Notes under the pieces: generated by a model | What the model was told of the DNA's origin: nothing | The model's database searches: none | Seen by the model: only the letters and a program-made list of their open reading frames with translations | Made by a program: the position numbers and the translations under genes | Shown here: one piece after another, positions 26,521-35,343 of the stretch | Layout of the letters: every line of letters starts with the position of its first letter | How positions within the stretch are numbered: the stretch's first letter is position 1 | Assembly: GCA_000432915.1 (NCBI GenBank) | Contig: HF995235.1 | Span: 50,727 to 114,726 of the forward strand | From: Firmicutes bacterium CAG:194 | GTDB lineage: Bacteria > Bacillota > Clostridia > Lachnospirales > Lachnospiraceae | Direction of reading: 5' to 3' | Length of the DNA: 64,000 nucleotides

Positions 26521-27143
26521 GCTTTATGTGCCTCCTTTCCGCGAAACGGCATACCGATCAAATGAATACAGCCTTTGATCACTTCCGGTACAACAACTGC
26601 ACAGAGCTTGATGAGTCCCCAGCCACAGAGCAGGAACAATCCCGCGCATAGGAAGGAGATGCCGATCATCATCAGTCCGACAAGTGGAAGTCCCATATTG
26701 GATATTCCAACTACAAACAAAAGAATTGCTGCTACAAGGAAGGCTGCTACAATACTGACAACCAGTACGACAGCGCTTACGATCAGTGCAACCACGCATG
26801 CCAGAACCGCGATCACAACTCCAAACAGTGCAATAGCGAGCGGGATCACCACCGGTGACACAAGCACACATACGAGCACGATAAATGCGATCTGCCAGCC
26901 GTTTCTTTCCTTTTTCTGCTTCTTCTCTGCCCGATAAGGCACAATGCCTTTGTCAGCCAGTTCCTTATGGATCGTCTCTGCTACCGTCTCAGGCGTTCCA
27001 AGTTCGCGCATCACTTCTGCTTCCCGCTCCGGTCCTGCCTCTTCAAAATATTCCACATAATACTCCATTGCTTCCCGGCGTTCCTCTTCCGGCAGATCCG
27101 ATAGCAAGTATTCTAATTTTCGTAAATATTGGTCTTTATTCAT
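26517..27143 (-). CDS. DUF1700-family membrane protein
   Basis: A 208-residue protein starting MNKDQYLRKLEYLL, with GGAGG eight bases upstream. The N-terminal helical domain (SDLPEEERREAMEYYVEYFEEAG) is the DUF1700/HAAS-type cytoplasmic module, followed by four or more membrane segments rich in Val and Ile. Such proteins lie directly behind PadR regulators and are thought to be anti-regulatory or sensory partners. It overlaps padR by 8 bp and the DUF4097 gene by 4 bp. Confidence 0.9.
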   Translation of the reverse strand: MNKDQYLRKLEYLLSDLPEEERREAMEYYVEYFEEAGPEREAEVMRELGTPETVAETIHKELADKGIVPYRAEKKQKKERNGWQIAFIVLVCVLVSPVVIPLAIALFGVVIAVLACVVALIVSAVVLVVSIVAAFLVAAILLFVVGISNMGLPLVGLMMIGISFLCAGLFLLCGWGLIKLCAVVVPEVIKGCIHLIGMPFRGKEAHKA

Positions 27144-27462
27144 CCTTCTTGCCTCCCTCAAAAATCGAAGTTATTTTTTCGGCATATCCCAGCCATTCTT
27201 TCCTGTACTCGGAAAGCTGCGCCTTACCAAGCGCTGTCGTCTTATAATAACGCCTGTTCCTGCCCGCACATTCTCTGTCATAGACTTCCAGAAAGCCACT
27301 TTTCTGCAGCCGCCTCAGAACCGGATACAGTGTGGATTCCGAAATCTCGAGCACCTGCCGGACATCCTGTGTGATCCGGTAACCATAAGTACCAATCTCT
27401 TCTTTATCTACAACAGCAAGCACGATCGCATCTAAAAGCGCTGCTCCTGTATTGAATACCAT
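27136..27462 (-). CDS. PadR-family transcriptional regulator
   Basis: A 108-residue winged-helix repressor, start MVFNTGAALLDAIVL with AAGGAG eight bases upstream. PadR hallmarks are YGYRITQDV, ISESTLYPVLRRLQKSGFLEVY and NRRYYKTTALGKAQL, with a short C-terminal dimerisation helix. It heads the envelope module and probably represses it through the AT-rich operator over its own promoter (27500-27545). Confidence 0.94.
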   Translation of the reverse strand: MVFNTGAALLDAIVLAVVDKEEIGTYGYRITQDVRQVLEISESTLYPVLRRLQKSGFLEVYDRECAGRNRRYYKTTALGKAQLSEYRKEWLGYAEKITSIFEGGKKDE

Positions 27463-27499
27463 ATACATTACTCCTTCCTGTGCAGTATTATATCTTTTG

Positions 27500-27545
27500 T
27501 AATACTATATGTCATATAATATTATTTGTCAATACTATATTATAT
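27500..27545 (-). promoter_or_regulatory. padR promoter with operator-like repeats
   Basis: On the minus strand TTGACA (27527-27532) and TATAGT (27504-27509) are 17 bp apart. ATATAGTATT occurs twice, once overlapping each promoter box, 28 bp apart, and the sequence between is dyad-rich (AATATTATATGA). This is the kind of AT-rich, repeated site PadR proteins bind, so autorepression is likely. Confidence 0.7.
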
Positions 27546-27556
27546 GATTTAAGTGT

Positions 27557-27656
27557 AAAAAGCCAGAATTTGATGCTCATATCGGGGCGGGTCCCAAGGT
27601 CTTTCACCCACCTATGAGACAGCTCACATGGGGTTAGACCTTTTGACTCTGGCTTC
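27557..27656 (-). ncRNA. Candidate structured RNA (or MITE-like hairpin)
   Basis: On the minus strand an outer stem AAGCCAGA/TCTGGCTT encloses AAGGTCT/AGACCTT, which encloses ACCC/GGGT and TGAG-CTGT-CTCA. The outer stem is followed by TTTTT. Several nested stems in 100 bases, ending in a terminator-like tail and lying between a strong terminator and the padR promoter, suggest a small RNA. The terminal inverted repeats would also fit a miniature transposon. I recognise no known RNA family. Confidence 0.45.
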
Positions 27657-27671
27657 ATTATATATTTTCCA

Positions 27672-27710
27672 AAAATAAATAAGGAGCACCTGTCTATCGA
27701 CAGGTGCTCC
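27672..27710 (-). terminator. Intrinsic terminator after the SHOCT coiled-coil gene
   Basis: A perfect 12-bp stem, GGAGCACCTGTC with GACAGGTGCTCC around a 4-base loop, followed on the minus strand by TTATTTATTTTT. Confidence 0.92.
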
Positions 27711-27746
27711 CAAACACTTCTTTCTTTATATTTTTTGTTTTACATT

Positions 27747-29231
27747 TTAAAGCTGCATGGAATCTACAAGACGCTTCTTCTCCTCATCGAACTCTGCCTG
27801 AGAAATAATACCGTTGTCCAGTAAGATCTTCAGCTTCATGGCTGCCTTCTGGAATTCATCCAATGACATTGTCTTTCCTGCGCCATCAGATGCAGCAGGT
27901 GCGCTCTTGGCTGCAGCCTGTGATGCTGCTGCAGCAGCTGCGGCTGCGGCTGCAGATGCGGTCTGCTGTGGTTTCTCGGCAGGAGCCGGTGCAGGAACCG
28001 GTTGTGGCTGGCTCTGCTGCTTCATAGCGGCTACAGCTGCGGCTGCGGCCGCATCAACTGTCTTAACCGGTTCCTGAGACTGCCCCTGTACTGCTGCCTT
28101 TGCAGCTGCAGCCTGCTGTCTCTTTGCTTCTTCTTCATACTTGCGGAACTGAAGAACTTCTGCTGCTTTTCTTGCCTTCTCAGCAGCTTCTGCCTCTTCT
28201 CTTGCTTCCTGTTCCTTACGGCGTTTCTCTTCTTCTATTCTACGCTTTTCAGCTTCTTCTGCTTCTCTCTTTGCACGTTCTTCCGCTTCTTTACGTGCTT
28301 TTTCTTCTGCAGCAAGTCTTGCCTTTTCTTCCTCTGCACGACGGATCTTCTCTTCTTCCATCTTCACAATGGCATCCTTGGCAAACTTCATGGCTGCAGC
28401 TGCAGCTTCTTTCTGTACATATTCTTCTACCGCGCGTACATTCTTGGCATCTTCAGCCTTGGCTGCTTCTACTTCTTTTGCTCTTGCATCCGTACCAACC
28501 TTTGTCACTGCTGCCTCTACTGCAGCTGCAGCCTGCTCTTCTGCCTTCTTACGCGTCTCAGCAACCTGCCTCTGTGCTTCTTCCTCAGCCTTGGCTTTTG
28601 CAGTTTCTACCATCTTTTTGGCTTCTTCCTGTGCTTTACGAAGCACCTCATCTACCATCTTCTTGGCTTCGGCTTCTGCCTGCTGTACCTTCTCTGTTAC
28701 TGCCTGCTTTGCTTTCAGATCCGCAGCTTTGACTGTTGCTTCCACAGCCTGTTTGCCTTCAGCTTCCGTCTTTTTTGCAACTTCTTCCTTCAGCTGCTTT
28801 ATGCGCTCATCAGACTGCTTTGCAAACTCCTGCGCTTTCTTGATATTCTCTTCTGAAAGTTTTCTGGCTGTTTCCTCCGCAATCTTTCTTGTATGCTCAC
28901 TGGCTGCTTTACGGATCGTCTCCTCCTCCAGCGCTCTTCTTGCCGGATCTTTCTCGGAAGAAGTACTTTCTGTTACATCATGTGCTGCCTTTCTTGCGGC
29001 TTCATCCGCAATCCTGAAAGCTGATTCGATCGCTGCTTTCTTTGCGTTCAATCCGGCAGTCTGTCTGATCGCATCCTCTGCGGATTTAATATTGCTGCCA
29101 TCACCTGCTGCAACCTGCTCTTTTTTCGGTTCAGCCTTCTCCGGTGTATTTTTAATTGCTGCTGCTGCCGCCTTTCTTGCGGCTTCTTCTGCTGCTTTTC
29201 TTGCAGCTTCCATTCCTACATTTTCCTGCAT
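27747..29231 (-). CDS. Ala/Lys/Glu-rich coiled-coil protein with SHOCT tail
   Basis: A 494-residue protein starting MQENVGMEAARKAAEEAARK, with AGGGG nine bases upstream; a longer frame overlaps a TATACT promoter box and is unlikely. Nearly the whole chain is charged helix (repeated AARKAAEE, EEAKKMVDEV, EEEKARLAAEEKARKEAEE), then an Ala/Pro/Gln-rich linker (about 390-450). The last 35 residues, SLDEFQKAAMKLKILLDNG and ISQAEFDEEKKRLV, form a SHOCT domain, a short oligomerisation module. No membrane segment or signal is present. It is probably a cytoplasmic filament or scaffold; function unknown. Confidence 0.8.
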   Translation of the reverse strand: MQENVGMEAARKAAEEAARKAAAAAIKNTPEKAEPKKEQVAAGDGSNIKSAEDAIRQTAGLNAKKAAIESAFRIADEAARKAAHDVTESTSSEKDPARRALEEETIRKAASEHTRKIAEETARKLSEENIKKAQEFAKQSDERIKQLKEEVAKKTEAEGKQAVEATVKAADLKAKQAVTEKVQQAEAEAKKMVDEVLRKAQEEAKKMVETAKAKAEEEAQRQVAETRKKAEEQAAAAVEAAVTKVGTDARAKEVEAAKAEDAKNVRAVEEYVQKEAAAAAMKFAKDAIVKMEEEKIRRAEEEKARLAAEEKARKEAEERAKREAEEAEKRRIEEEKRRKEQEAREEAEAAEKARKAAEVLQFRKYEEEAKRQQAAAAKAAVQGQSQEPVKTVDAAAAAAVAAMKQQSQPQPVPAPAPAEKPQQTASAAAAAAAAAASQAAAKSAPAASDGAGKTMSLDEFQKAAMKLKILLDNGIISQAEFDEEKKRLVDSMQL

Positions 29232-29324
29232 GTCATTCGCCCCTATTTCCAGTATTTGTACTAACTGTCTCACAAAGAAATCTGCCTGTGGAAGTTTTAC
29301 ACTATTCAAAATACAGTATACCAT

Positions 29325-29608
29325 AACCTTTTAGAGATTTCTACTAATGAACAGAAACTTCTTTCGTACTTTTTTATGAAAATTTCATACATTTTTTGTG
29401 CACCTCGTCCTAGGTATTTTTTTCTTTCATAATTCACAAGACAACTTTTTTGCGCCGATGCTCATCGGATATTTCATACACTTCTGCCATGTCCCGCTTT
29501 TTGAGACGAATTATATTTTCAGCATTCAGCAAATTCATCCTTTACTACATATTTTCCCGCCGTTGGGCGAAATTTCCCGGCACAGGATTCATTTCCCGGA
29601 AAAAGAAA
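29325..29608. other. AT-rich intergenic stretch
   Basis: Besides a TATACT promoter box near 29310-29325 for the coiled-coil gene, this stretch holds no gene or strong structure I can identify. Confidence 0.5.
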
Positions 29609-29637
29609 GAAACGACACCCAAAAGATGTCGTTTCTT
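29601..29637 (-). terminator. Intrinsic terminator after glgP
   Basis: GAAACGACA and TGTCGTTTC pair around a 9-base loop; on the minus strand TTTCTTTCTTTTT follows. It closes the maltodextrin operon. Confidence 0.88.
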
Positions 29638-29687
29638 GCCGCGCATTGCGGTAACGCTGTCTGTCCGCCGCAGCCATATATAATTCT

Positions 29688-31937
29688 CTACAGCTTCCAG
29701 ATATCGCGGTTATATTCAGCGATTGTTCTGTCAGATGAGAAGAAACCTGCTTTTGCCGTATTGATGAGCATCTTCTTTGCCCATGCCATGCGGTCTTCAT
29801 AGTCTGCAAGCATCTGCTCTTTCTTTGCAATATAATCTTTAATATCCAGAAGTGTCATGAACCAGTCTTTATTGCAAAGCTCTTTGTATAAACGTCCCAG
29901 ATTTTCAGGATCACCGATCTGAACCAGTTCCTTGCTGACAATAAAATCAACAAGCTCTGCGATCTGCGGGTCTGCATAGTAGTCCTGCGGATGATAGCCT
30001 GCTGTATCGTACAGACGGATCACTTCTTCGCTGGACTTACCGAAAATGTAAATATTGTCTTCTCCAACCAGGTCATGGATCTCCACATTTGCACCATCCA
30101 TCGTGCCAAGTGTCACAGCACCGTTTAACATAAACTTCATATTGCCTGTTCCGCTCGCTTCCTTACTTGCCAGAGAAATCTGCTCAGAAATATCGCAGGC
30201 AGGGATCAGATGCTCCGCTTTTGTCACATTGTAATTTTCTACCATGACAACCTTCAGGTATGGACTTACCTCCGGATCATTATCGATCAGCTCCTGCAGG
30301 CAGAGGATCAGATGAATAATATCCTTTGCAAGAATATAAGCCGGTGCTGCCTTTGCTCCAAAGATCATGGTAACAGGTGTCTTCGGCTTCTTGCCTGCCT
30401 TGATCTCCTTATATTTATGAATAATATAAAGCGCATTCATCTGCTGTCTCTTGTACTCATGCAGTCTCTTGATCTGGATGTCAAATACAGAATCTGCTGC
30501 AATATCAATATTCTGTGTTTCTTTCAGATAATTCTTCAGATCTGCCTTCTTTCCGTCCTTGATCTCAATAAAACGGGAAAGCACTTTCTCATCATTCTGG
30601 AATTCCAGCAGCTTTTCAAGCTCTGCAGCATTCTTCTTCCATCCGTCTCCGATCAATTCCGTAATATATGCTGCAAGCTCAGGATTACAGTGCAGCAGCC
30701 AGCGACGGAATGTAATACCATTTGTCTTATTATTGAATTTTTCCGGATAAATATCATAAAACGGCTTCAGTTCGGACTTCTTTAAAATCTCTGTATGCAG
30801 TGCAGCAACACCGTTTACGGAGAAGCCGTAATGCATATCCATATGTGCCATATGGACTCTGTTTTCTTTGTCAATGATCGCTACCCGCTCATCCGGATAT
30901 TTGGCTTTTGCCATTTCATCCAGCTTGCGGATGATCGGCATCAGCTGCGGTACAACCTCTTCCAGATAAGAAACCGGCCATTTTTCCAGTGCTTCTGCAA
31001 GGATCGTATGATTTGTATATGCACATGTTTTTGCCACAATCTGTGCAGCCTCTTCAAAAGCAACTCCTCTTTCCTGCATCAGACGGATCAGTTCCGGAAT
31101 GACCATGGAAGGATGTGTATCGTTGATCTGGATCACCACATGATCACTTAAGGATCTGATATCATAGCCCTTGTCCGCAAGCTCTTTCAGGATCAGCTGT
31201 GCACCGCTGCTTACCATAAAATACTGCTGATAAATACGCAGAAGCTGTCCTGCCTTGTCACTGTCGTCAGGATATAAGAAAAGTGTCAGATTCTTTTTCA
31301 CATCATTCTTATCAAAAGAAATGCCATCTTTGACAAGTGATTCGTCTACTGTATCAATATCAAACAGATGCAGCTTGTTGACACCACTGTCATATCCGGG
31401 TACATCTATGTCATATAATGTGGATTCCACAGTAAAGTCCTTAAACTGTACAGGAAAATGTAATTCTGTCTTTGTAAGCCAGCTTTCCTTTTCGATCCAC
31501 GGATTTTTTTCTTCCCGCTGTTTGTGATCCACAAATTTCTGCCGGAACAATCCATAATGATAATTCAGTCCGATGCCTTCTCCGTTCAGACCGAGTGTAG
31601 CAATAGAATCGATAAAGCAGGCTGCCAGTCTGCCAAGTCCGCCGTTTCCAAGCGATGGTTCCGGCTCGATCTCCTCAATCTGGGCAAGTGACTTGCCGTT
31701 TTTGGCAAGCAGCTCTTTTACCTCTTCATAAACGCCAAGATTGATCAGATTATTGGATAACAGTTTTCCGATCAGAAATTCTGCGGAAATATAATATACC
31801 TTTCTGTCTCCTTCATTTGGCTTCTTCTCGCTGCAAAGCTCTTTTGTCAGTCCGAGCAGTGCGTAATACAGTGCCTTATCATCCGCCCCGGCGATCGTTG
31901 TACCCAGACGTTTTTCTATATTTGTCTTTAAATCCAT
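29688..31937 (-). CDS. glgP: Glycogen/maltodextrin phosphorylase
   Basis: PLP-dependent GT35 enzyme releasing glucose 1-phosphate from alpha-1,4-glucans. The 749-residue product is a compact form typical of Clostridia. Motifs include [27 protein letters not shown], the PLP-site region [19 protein letters not shown] (catalytic lysine in MKFM) and [11 protein letters not shown]. It is last gene of the operon behind malQ, which supplies longer chains from imported maltodextrins. Confidence 0.97.
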   Translation of the reverse strand: MDLKTNIEKRLGTTIAGADDKALYYALLGLTKELCSEKKPNEGDRKVYYISAEFLIGKLLSNNLINLGVYEEVKELLAKNGKSLAQIEEIEPEPSLGNGGLGRLAACFIDSIATLGLNGEGIGLNYHYGLFRQKFVDHKQREEKNPWIEKESWLTKTELHFPVQFKDFTVESTLYDIDVPGYDSGVNKLHLFDIDTVDESLVKDGISFDKNDVKKNLTLFLYPDDSDKAGQLLRIYQQYFMVSSGAQLILKELADKGYDIRSLSDHVVIQINDTHPSMVIPELIRLMQERGVAFEEAAQIVAKTCAYTNHTILAEALEKWPVSYLEEVVPQLMPIIRKLDEMAKAKYPDERVAIIDKENRVHMAHMDMHYGFSVNGVAALHTEILKKSELKPFYDIYPEKFNNKTNGITFRRWLLHCNPELAAYITELIGDGWKKNAAELEKLLEFQNDEKVLSRFIEIKDGKKADLKNYLKETQNIDIAADSVFDIQIKRLHEYKRQQMNALYIIHKYKEIKAGKKPKTPVTMIFGAKAAPAYILAKDIIHLILCLQELIDNDPEVSPYLKVVMVENYNVTKAEHLIPACDISEQISLASKEASGTGNMKFMLNGAVTLGTMDGANVEIHDLVGEDNIYIFGKSSEEVIRLYDTAGYHPQDYYADPQIAELVDFIVSKELVQIGDPENLGRLYKELCNKDWFMTLLDIKDYIAKKEQMLADYEDRMAWAKKMLINTAKAGFFSSDRTIAEYNRDIWKL

Positions 31938-32008
31938 GCGTGCCTCCTCGTTTTCTTTTTTGCAGATTACCTCTGCAGTGTTATTCTTTCCCTGTTATTT
32001 CTGCTGTG

Positions 32009-33562
32009 TTATCTTTCTTTCGTATCTGTTGTTACTTCTGTTTCTTTCTCTTCTTCTGCTTCCTTCTGTACCTTGGGCAGACGTGCACAAATCTCCGTCA
32101 TTCGTCTGATTTTCCGGATCTTTGCCGCATCAAATGTCTTTTTCGGCAGTCTGTATACCCAGTTACCACCAAGTGTTGATGGTGTATTGATCCGCGCTTC
32201 CTTGCCAAGCCCCAGATAATCCTGCACCGGAATGATACACGTATCTGCCACACTGCGCATGGCAAGTGCGATATAATCCCAGTAGATCTCTTTTTTCGGT
32301 GTGTATGCATTATGCAGATAGTCAACTGCCAGCTTTTTATCCTCAGGGGACAGTTCATCATACCAGCCCATTACAGTATTGTTATCATGCGTGCCCGTAT
32401 ATACCACACAGTTTCTTTCGTAATTGTGCGGCAGATAGTCACTTTCTTCCCTGGAGTCAAAAGCAAATTGCAGCACCTTCATGCCCGGATAGCCACTTTC
32501 CTTCAGCATCCTTCTCACGCTGTCTGTCAGAAAGCCGAGATCTTCTGCAATGATCGGCAGATCGCCAAACTGCTCTCTGACCGCACCAAACAGATCCATT
32601 CCCGGACCCTGCTGCCATTTTCCGTTTCTTGCTGTTTTCTCTCCGTAAGGAATTGCATAATATTCATCAAAGCCCCGGAAATGATCGATTCTGACGATAT
32701 CATACAGCGCAAAGCAATGTGCGATCCGCCGCATCCACCATGCATACCCGGTCTTCTTATGATACTCCCAGTCATAGAGCGGATTTCCCCAAAGCTGTCC
32801 GTCTGCCGAAAAACCGTCCGGCGGGCAGCCTGCCACTGCAACCGGCAGATTGTCCTCATCCAGCTGGAACTGCTTTGTATCACTCCATGTATCTGCACTG
32901 TCAAATGCCACATAGATCGGAATATCTCCGATGATCTGTATACCCTGCTCATTCGCATACTTCTTCAGGGCATCCCACTGTCTGAAAAACTCATACTGTA
33001 CAAATTCATAAAAACCAATATCGGTTTTATATTTCTGTCCGGCTTCTTCCAGTGCTTCCGGTCTTCGGTTCCGGATGCCTTCTTCCCACTCGCTCCAGCT
33101 TTTGCCATGGTTGGCATCCTTCAAAGCCATAAAAAGTGCATAATCCGGCAGCCAGCTTTCATTCTTTTTCACAAAGCTGTGATAGTCATCCGTTTCCGTA
33201 ATACCATTTGTCACAGCCCGCTGGTATGCCATATGCAGGATCCGGTATCTTGTATGAAACATTTTTTCATAATCTATGGTGTTTCCTGTTCCGAAATCTG
33301 CTCCTTCACATTCCAGTCTTCCCAAAAGGCCATCCTTGACCAGTGTCTCCAGATCAATAAAATATGGATTTCCGGCAAAAGTGGAGAACGACTGGTACGG
33401 CGAATCCCCGTAACCGGTCGGTCCGAGCGGCAGAATCTGCCACAGGGACTGCCCGCATTTTTTTAAGGTATCCACAAATTCATATGCTTCTTTTGAAAAA
33501 CAACCGATCCCATAATTGGAAGGCAGGGCTGATATCGGTAAAAGCATTCCGCTAAGTCTCAT
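32009..33562 (-). CDS. malQ: 4-alpha-glucanotransferase (amylomaltase)
   Basis: GH77 cytosolic enzyme that transfers alpha-1,4-glucan units between maltodextrins, feeding GlgP. The 517-residue form starts MRLSGMLLPISALPSNYGIG, with AAAGGAT upstream. GH77 signatures include PLGPTGYGDSPYQSFS, FAGNPYFIDL, VRIDHFRGFDEYYAIP (nucleophile Asp), IIAEDLGFL (acid/base Glu) and YTGTHDNNTVMGW. It lies 26 bases after the MalG-type permease. Confidence 0.97.
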   Translation of the reverse strand: MRLSGMLLPISALPSNYGIGCFSKEAYEFVDTLKKCGQSLWQILPLGPTGYGDSPYQSFSTFAGNPYFIDLETLVKDGLLGRLECEGADFGTGNTIDYEKMFHTRYRILHMAYQRAVTNGITETDDYHSFVKKNESWLPDYALFMALKDANHGKSWSEWEEGIRNRRPEALEEAGQKYKTDIGFYEFVQYEFFRQWDALKKYANEQGIQIIGDIPIYVAFDSADTWSDTKQFQLDEDNLPVAVAGCPPDGFSADGQLWGNPLYDWEYHKKTGYAWWMRRIAHCFALYDIVRIDHFRGFDEYYAIPYGEKTARNGKWQQGPGMDLFGAVREQFGDLPIIAEDLGFLTDSVRRMLKESGYPGMKVLQFAFDSREESDYLPHNYERNCVVYTGTHDNNTVMGWYDELSPEDKKLAVDYLHNAYTPKKEIYWDYIALAMRSVADTCIIPVQDYLGLGKEARINTPSTLGGNWVYRLPKKTFDAAKIRKIRRMTEICARLPKVQKEAEEEKETEVTTDTKER

Positions 33563-33588
33563 ATCGTTATCCTTTCCCAAAAGAGCGC

Positions 33589-34431
33589 TTAGCCTTTGAC
33601 TGCACCGTCAGCTACGCCCTTGATAATATATTTCTGTCCGAACAGGTATACAATGATGATCGGAATGACGGTCAGCATGATACTTGCCATCATCGGTCCC
33701 ATTTCTACCTTTCCGTAGCTGCCTCTGAAATACTGGATCAGCATCGGAATAGTTTTGTATTTCTTAATATCCAGTACAAGTGTCGGCAGAAGGTAATCGT
33801 TCCATACCCACATAGCTTCCAGAACACCTACTGAAATCATGGTTGGTTTTAAAATCGGTACAACCACCATGAAGAATGTCTGAAGTGGATTGCAGCCGTC
33901 GATCATGGCAGCTTCCTCGATCTCGATCGGAATGGATTTTACAAAGCCGCAGAACATAAATACCGCAAGTCCCGCACCAAATCCGAGGTAGATCACCCAG
34001 ATGTTGAACGGTGTGTTCAGTTTCAGCTTATCTGCCGTCTGGGACAGCGTAAACATAACCATCTGGAACGGTACGACCATGGAAAGGACACACATATAAT
34101 AGATGATTTTTGAAAAAACGCCGTTCAGTCTTGTGATACACCACGCACACATGGAGCAGCAGAGCAGAATAGCTGCCACAGAAGTGACTGTGATCAGTGT
34201 ACTGTAGCCAAGACTCTTTAAAAATCCCTGGGATGTCAGGGAACTTACATAGTTTGAAATACCTGCAAAGGTATCTGCTGTCGGCAGTGTAAATGCTGTA
34301 CTTGTGCTGATCGCTGTTTCTTTCTTTAAAGAGTTAAACAGGATCATCACGATCGGGTATATCCAGAGAAGGGATGCCACTGTTAATACTGTGATCCAGA
34401 TAATATTTGATACTTTTCTTTTCTGTTTCAT
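33589..34431 (-). CDS. Maltodextrin-type ABC transporter permease (MalG-like)
   Basis: Inner-membrane permease of 280 residues with six membrane segments. The ATPase-docking EAA loop reads EEAAMIDGCNPLQTFFMVVVPILKP. It overlaps the upstream MalF-like gene by one base (stop/start junction). No ATPase gene is in the operon; as in many Firmicutes, a shared MsmX/MsiK-type ATPase encoded elsewhere probably energises it. Confidence 0.94.
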   Translation of the reverse strand: MKQKRKVSNIIWITVLTVASLLWIYPIVMILFNSLKKETAISTSTAFTLPTADTFAGISNYVSSLTSQGFLKSLGYSTLITVTSVAAILLCCSMCAWCITRLNGVFSKIIYYMCVLSMVVPFQMVMFTLSQTADKLKLNTPFNIWVIYLGFGAGLAVFMFCGFVKSIPIEIEEAAMIDGCNPLQTFFMVVVPILKPTMISVGVLEAMWVWNDYLLPTLVLDIKKYKTIPMLIQYFRGSYGKVEMGPMMASIMLTVIPIIIVYLFGQKYIIKGVADGAVKG

Positions 34432-35282
34432 TACTGCTGCACCTCCTTAGATTTGGTAAGCTTCAGCTGAAGCATGGAAATCGCAATGACTAAAATACAG
34501 AACATAACAGCTTTTGCCTGACCGTAGCCCTTGAAGAGCGCGCCTGCACGTGCGTAGAAGGTCTGGTAAATGTTCAGGGCAAGCATTTCTGTGGAATGGT
34601 TCGGATCACCACCTGTGAGGGCTAAGTTCTGATCAAACAGCTTGAAGGAGTTTGTCAGTGTCAGGAATACACAGATCGTTACGGATGACATAACCATCGG
34701 TAACTTGATCTTCCATAATACATCCCATGTATTTGCTCCATCGATCTCAGCTGCTTCCACAAGATCTGACGGTACATTCTGCAGACCTGCAATGTAGATG
34801 ATCATCATATATCCGATCTGCTGCCAGCACATCAGAATGATAAGTCCCCAGTAACCGGCTGATGAATTCAGTGCCAGAAGCGGTTTGCTTGCAAGTGACA
34901 AAATACAGTTGATGAGGATCTGCCAGATATAACCAAGTACGATACCACCGATCAGGTTCGGCATAAAAAATACGGTACGGAAAATATTGGTTCCTCTCAG
35001 TTCCTTTGTCAGCAGAAGTGCCAGACCAAAGGCGATCACATTAATGAGTATAATGGATACGACCGCAAATAAAATTGTAAATTTAAAAGAGCTTAAAAAT
35101 GAAGCATCCTTCAGGATGACATTATAATTTGCAACTCCAACCCACTTCGCATTATCAACCGTTGTAAATTTACAAAAGGAAAGATATAACCCCTGTGCAA
35201 ACGGAACAATGAATCCGATGATAAATGCAAGCAGTGTCGGCAGCACAAAAATGGGCGAATAACGTTTCAACGCTTTATGCAT
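34431..35282 (-). CDS. Maltodextrin-type ABC transporter permease (MalF-like)
   Basis: Inner-membrane permease of 283 residues beginning MHKALKRYSPIFVLPTLLAF, with six membrane segments and the EAA loop VEAAEIDGANTWDVLWKIKLP. The short form, without the large periplasmic loop of E. coli MalF, is usual for Gram-positive carbohydrate importers. A GGAGG site precedes the start and a strong hairpin separates it from the binding-protein gene. Confidence 0.93.
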   Translation of the reverse strand: MHKALKRYSPIFVLPTLLAFIIGFIVPFAQGLYLSFCKFTTVDNAKWVGVANYNVILKDASFLSSFKFTILFAVVSIILINVIAFGLALLLTKELRGTNIFRTVFFMPNLIGGIVLGYIWQILINCILSLASKPLLALNSSAGYWGLIILMCWQQIGYMMIIYIAGLQNVPSDLVEAAEIDGANTWDVLWKIKLPMVMSSVTICVFLTLTNSFKLFDQNLALTGGDPNHSTEMLALNIYQTFYARAGALFKGYGQAKAVMFCILVIAISMLQLKLTKSKEVQQ

Positions 35283-35292
35283 AGTACCTACC

Positions 35293-35329
35293 TCCAAAAA
35301 AGGGGCAGGCAGCTTATCCTGCCTGCCCT
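35293..35329 (-). terminator. Internal hairpin between binding protein and permease genes
   Basis: On the minus strand AGGGCAGGCAG and CTGCCTGCCCC form a very stable stem followed by TTTTTT. Located inside the transport operon, it should terminate most transcripts or protect the 3' end of the binding-protein mRNA, giving far more binding protein than permease. Confidence 0.88.
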
Positions 35330-35343
35330 TTATTCACAATCTC

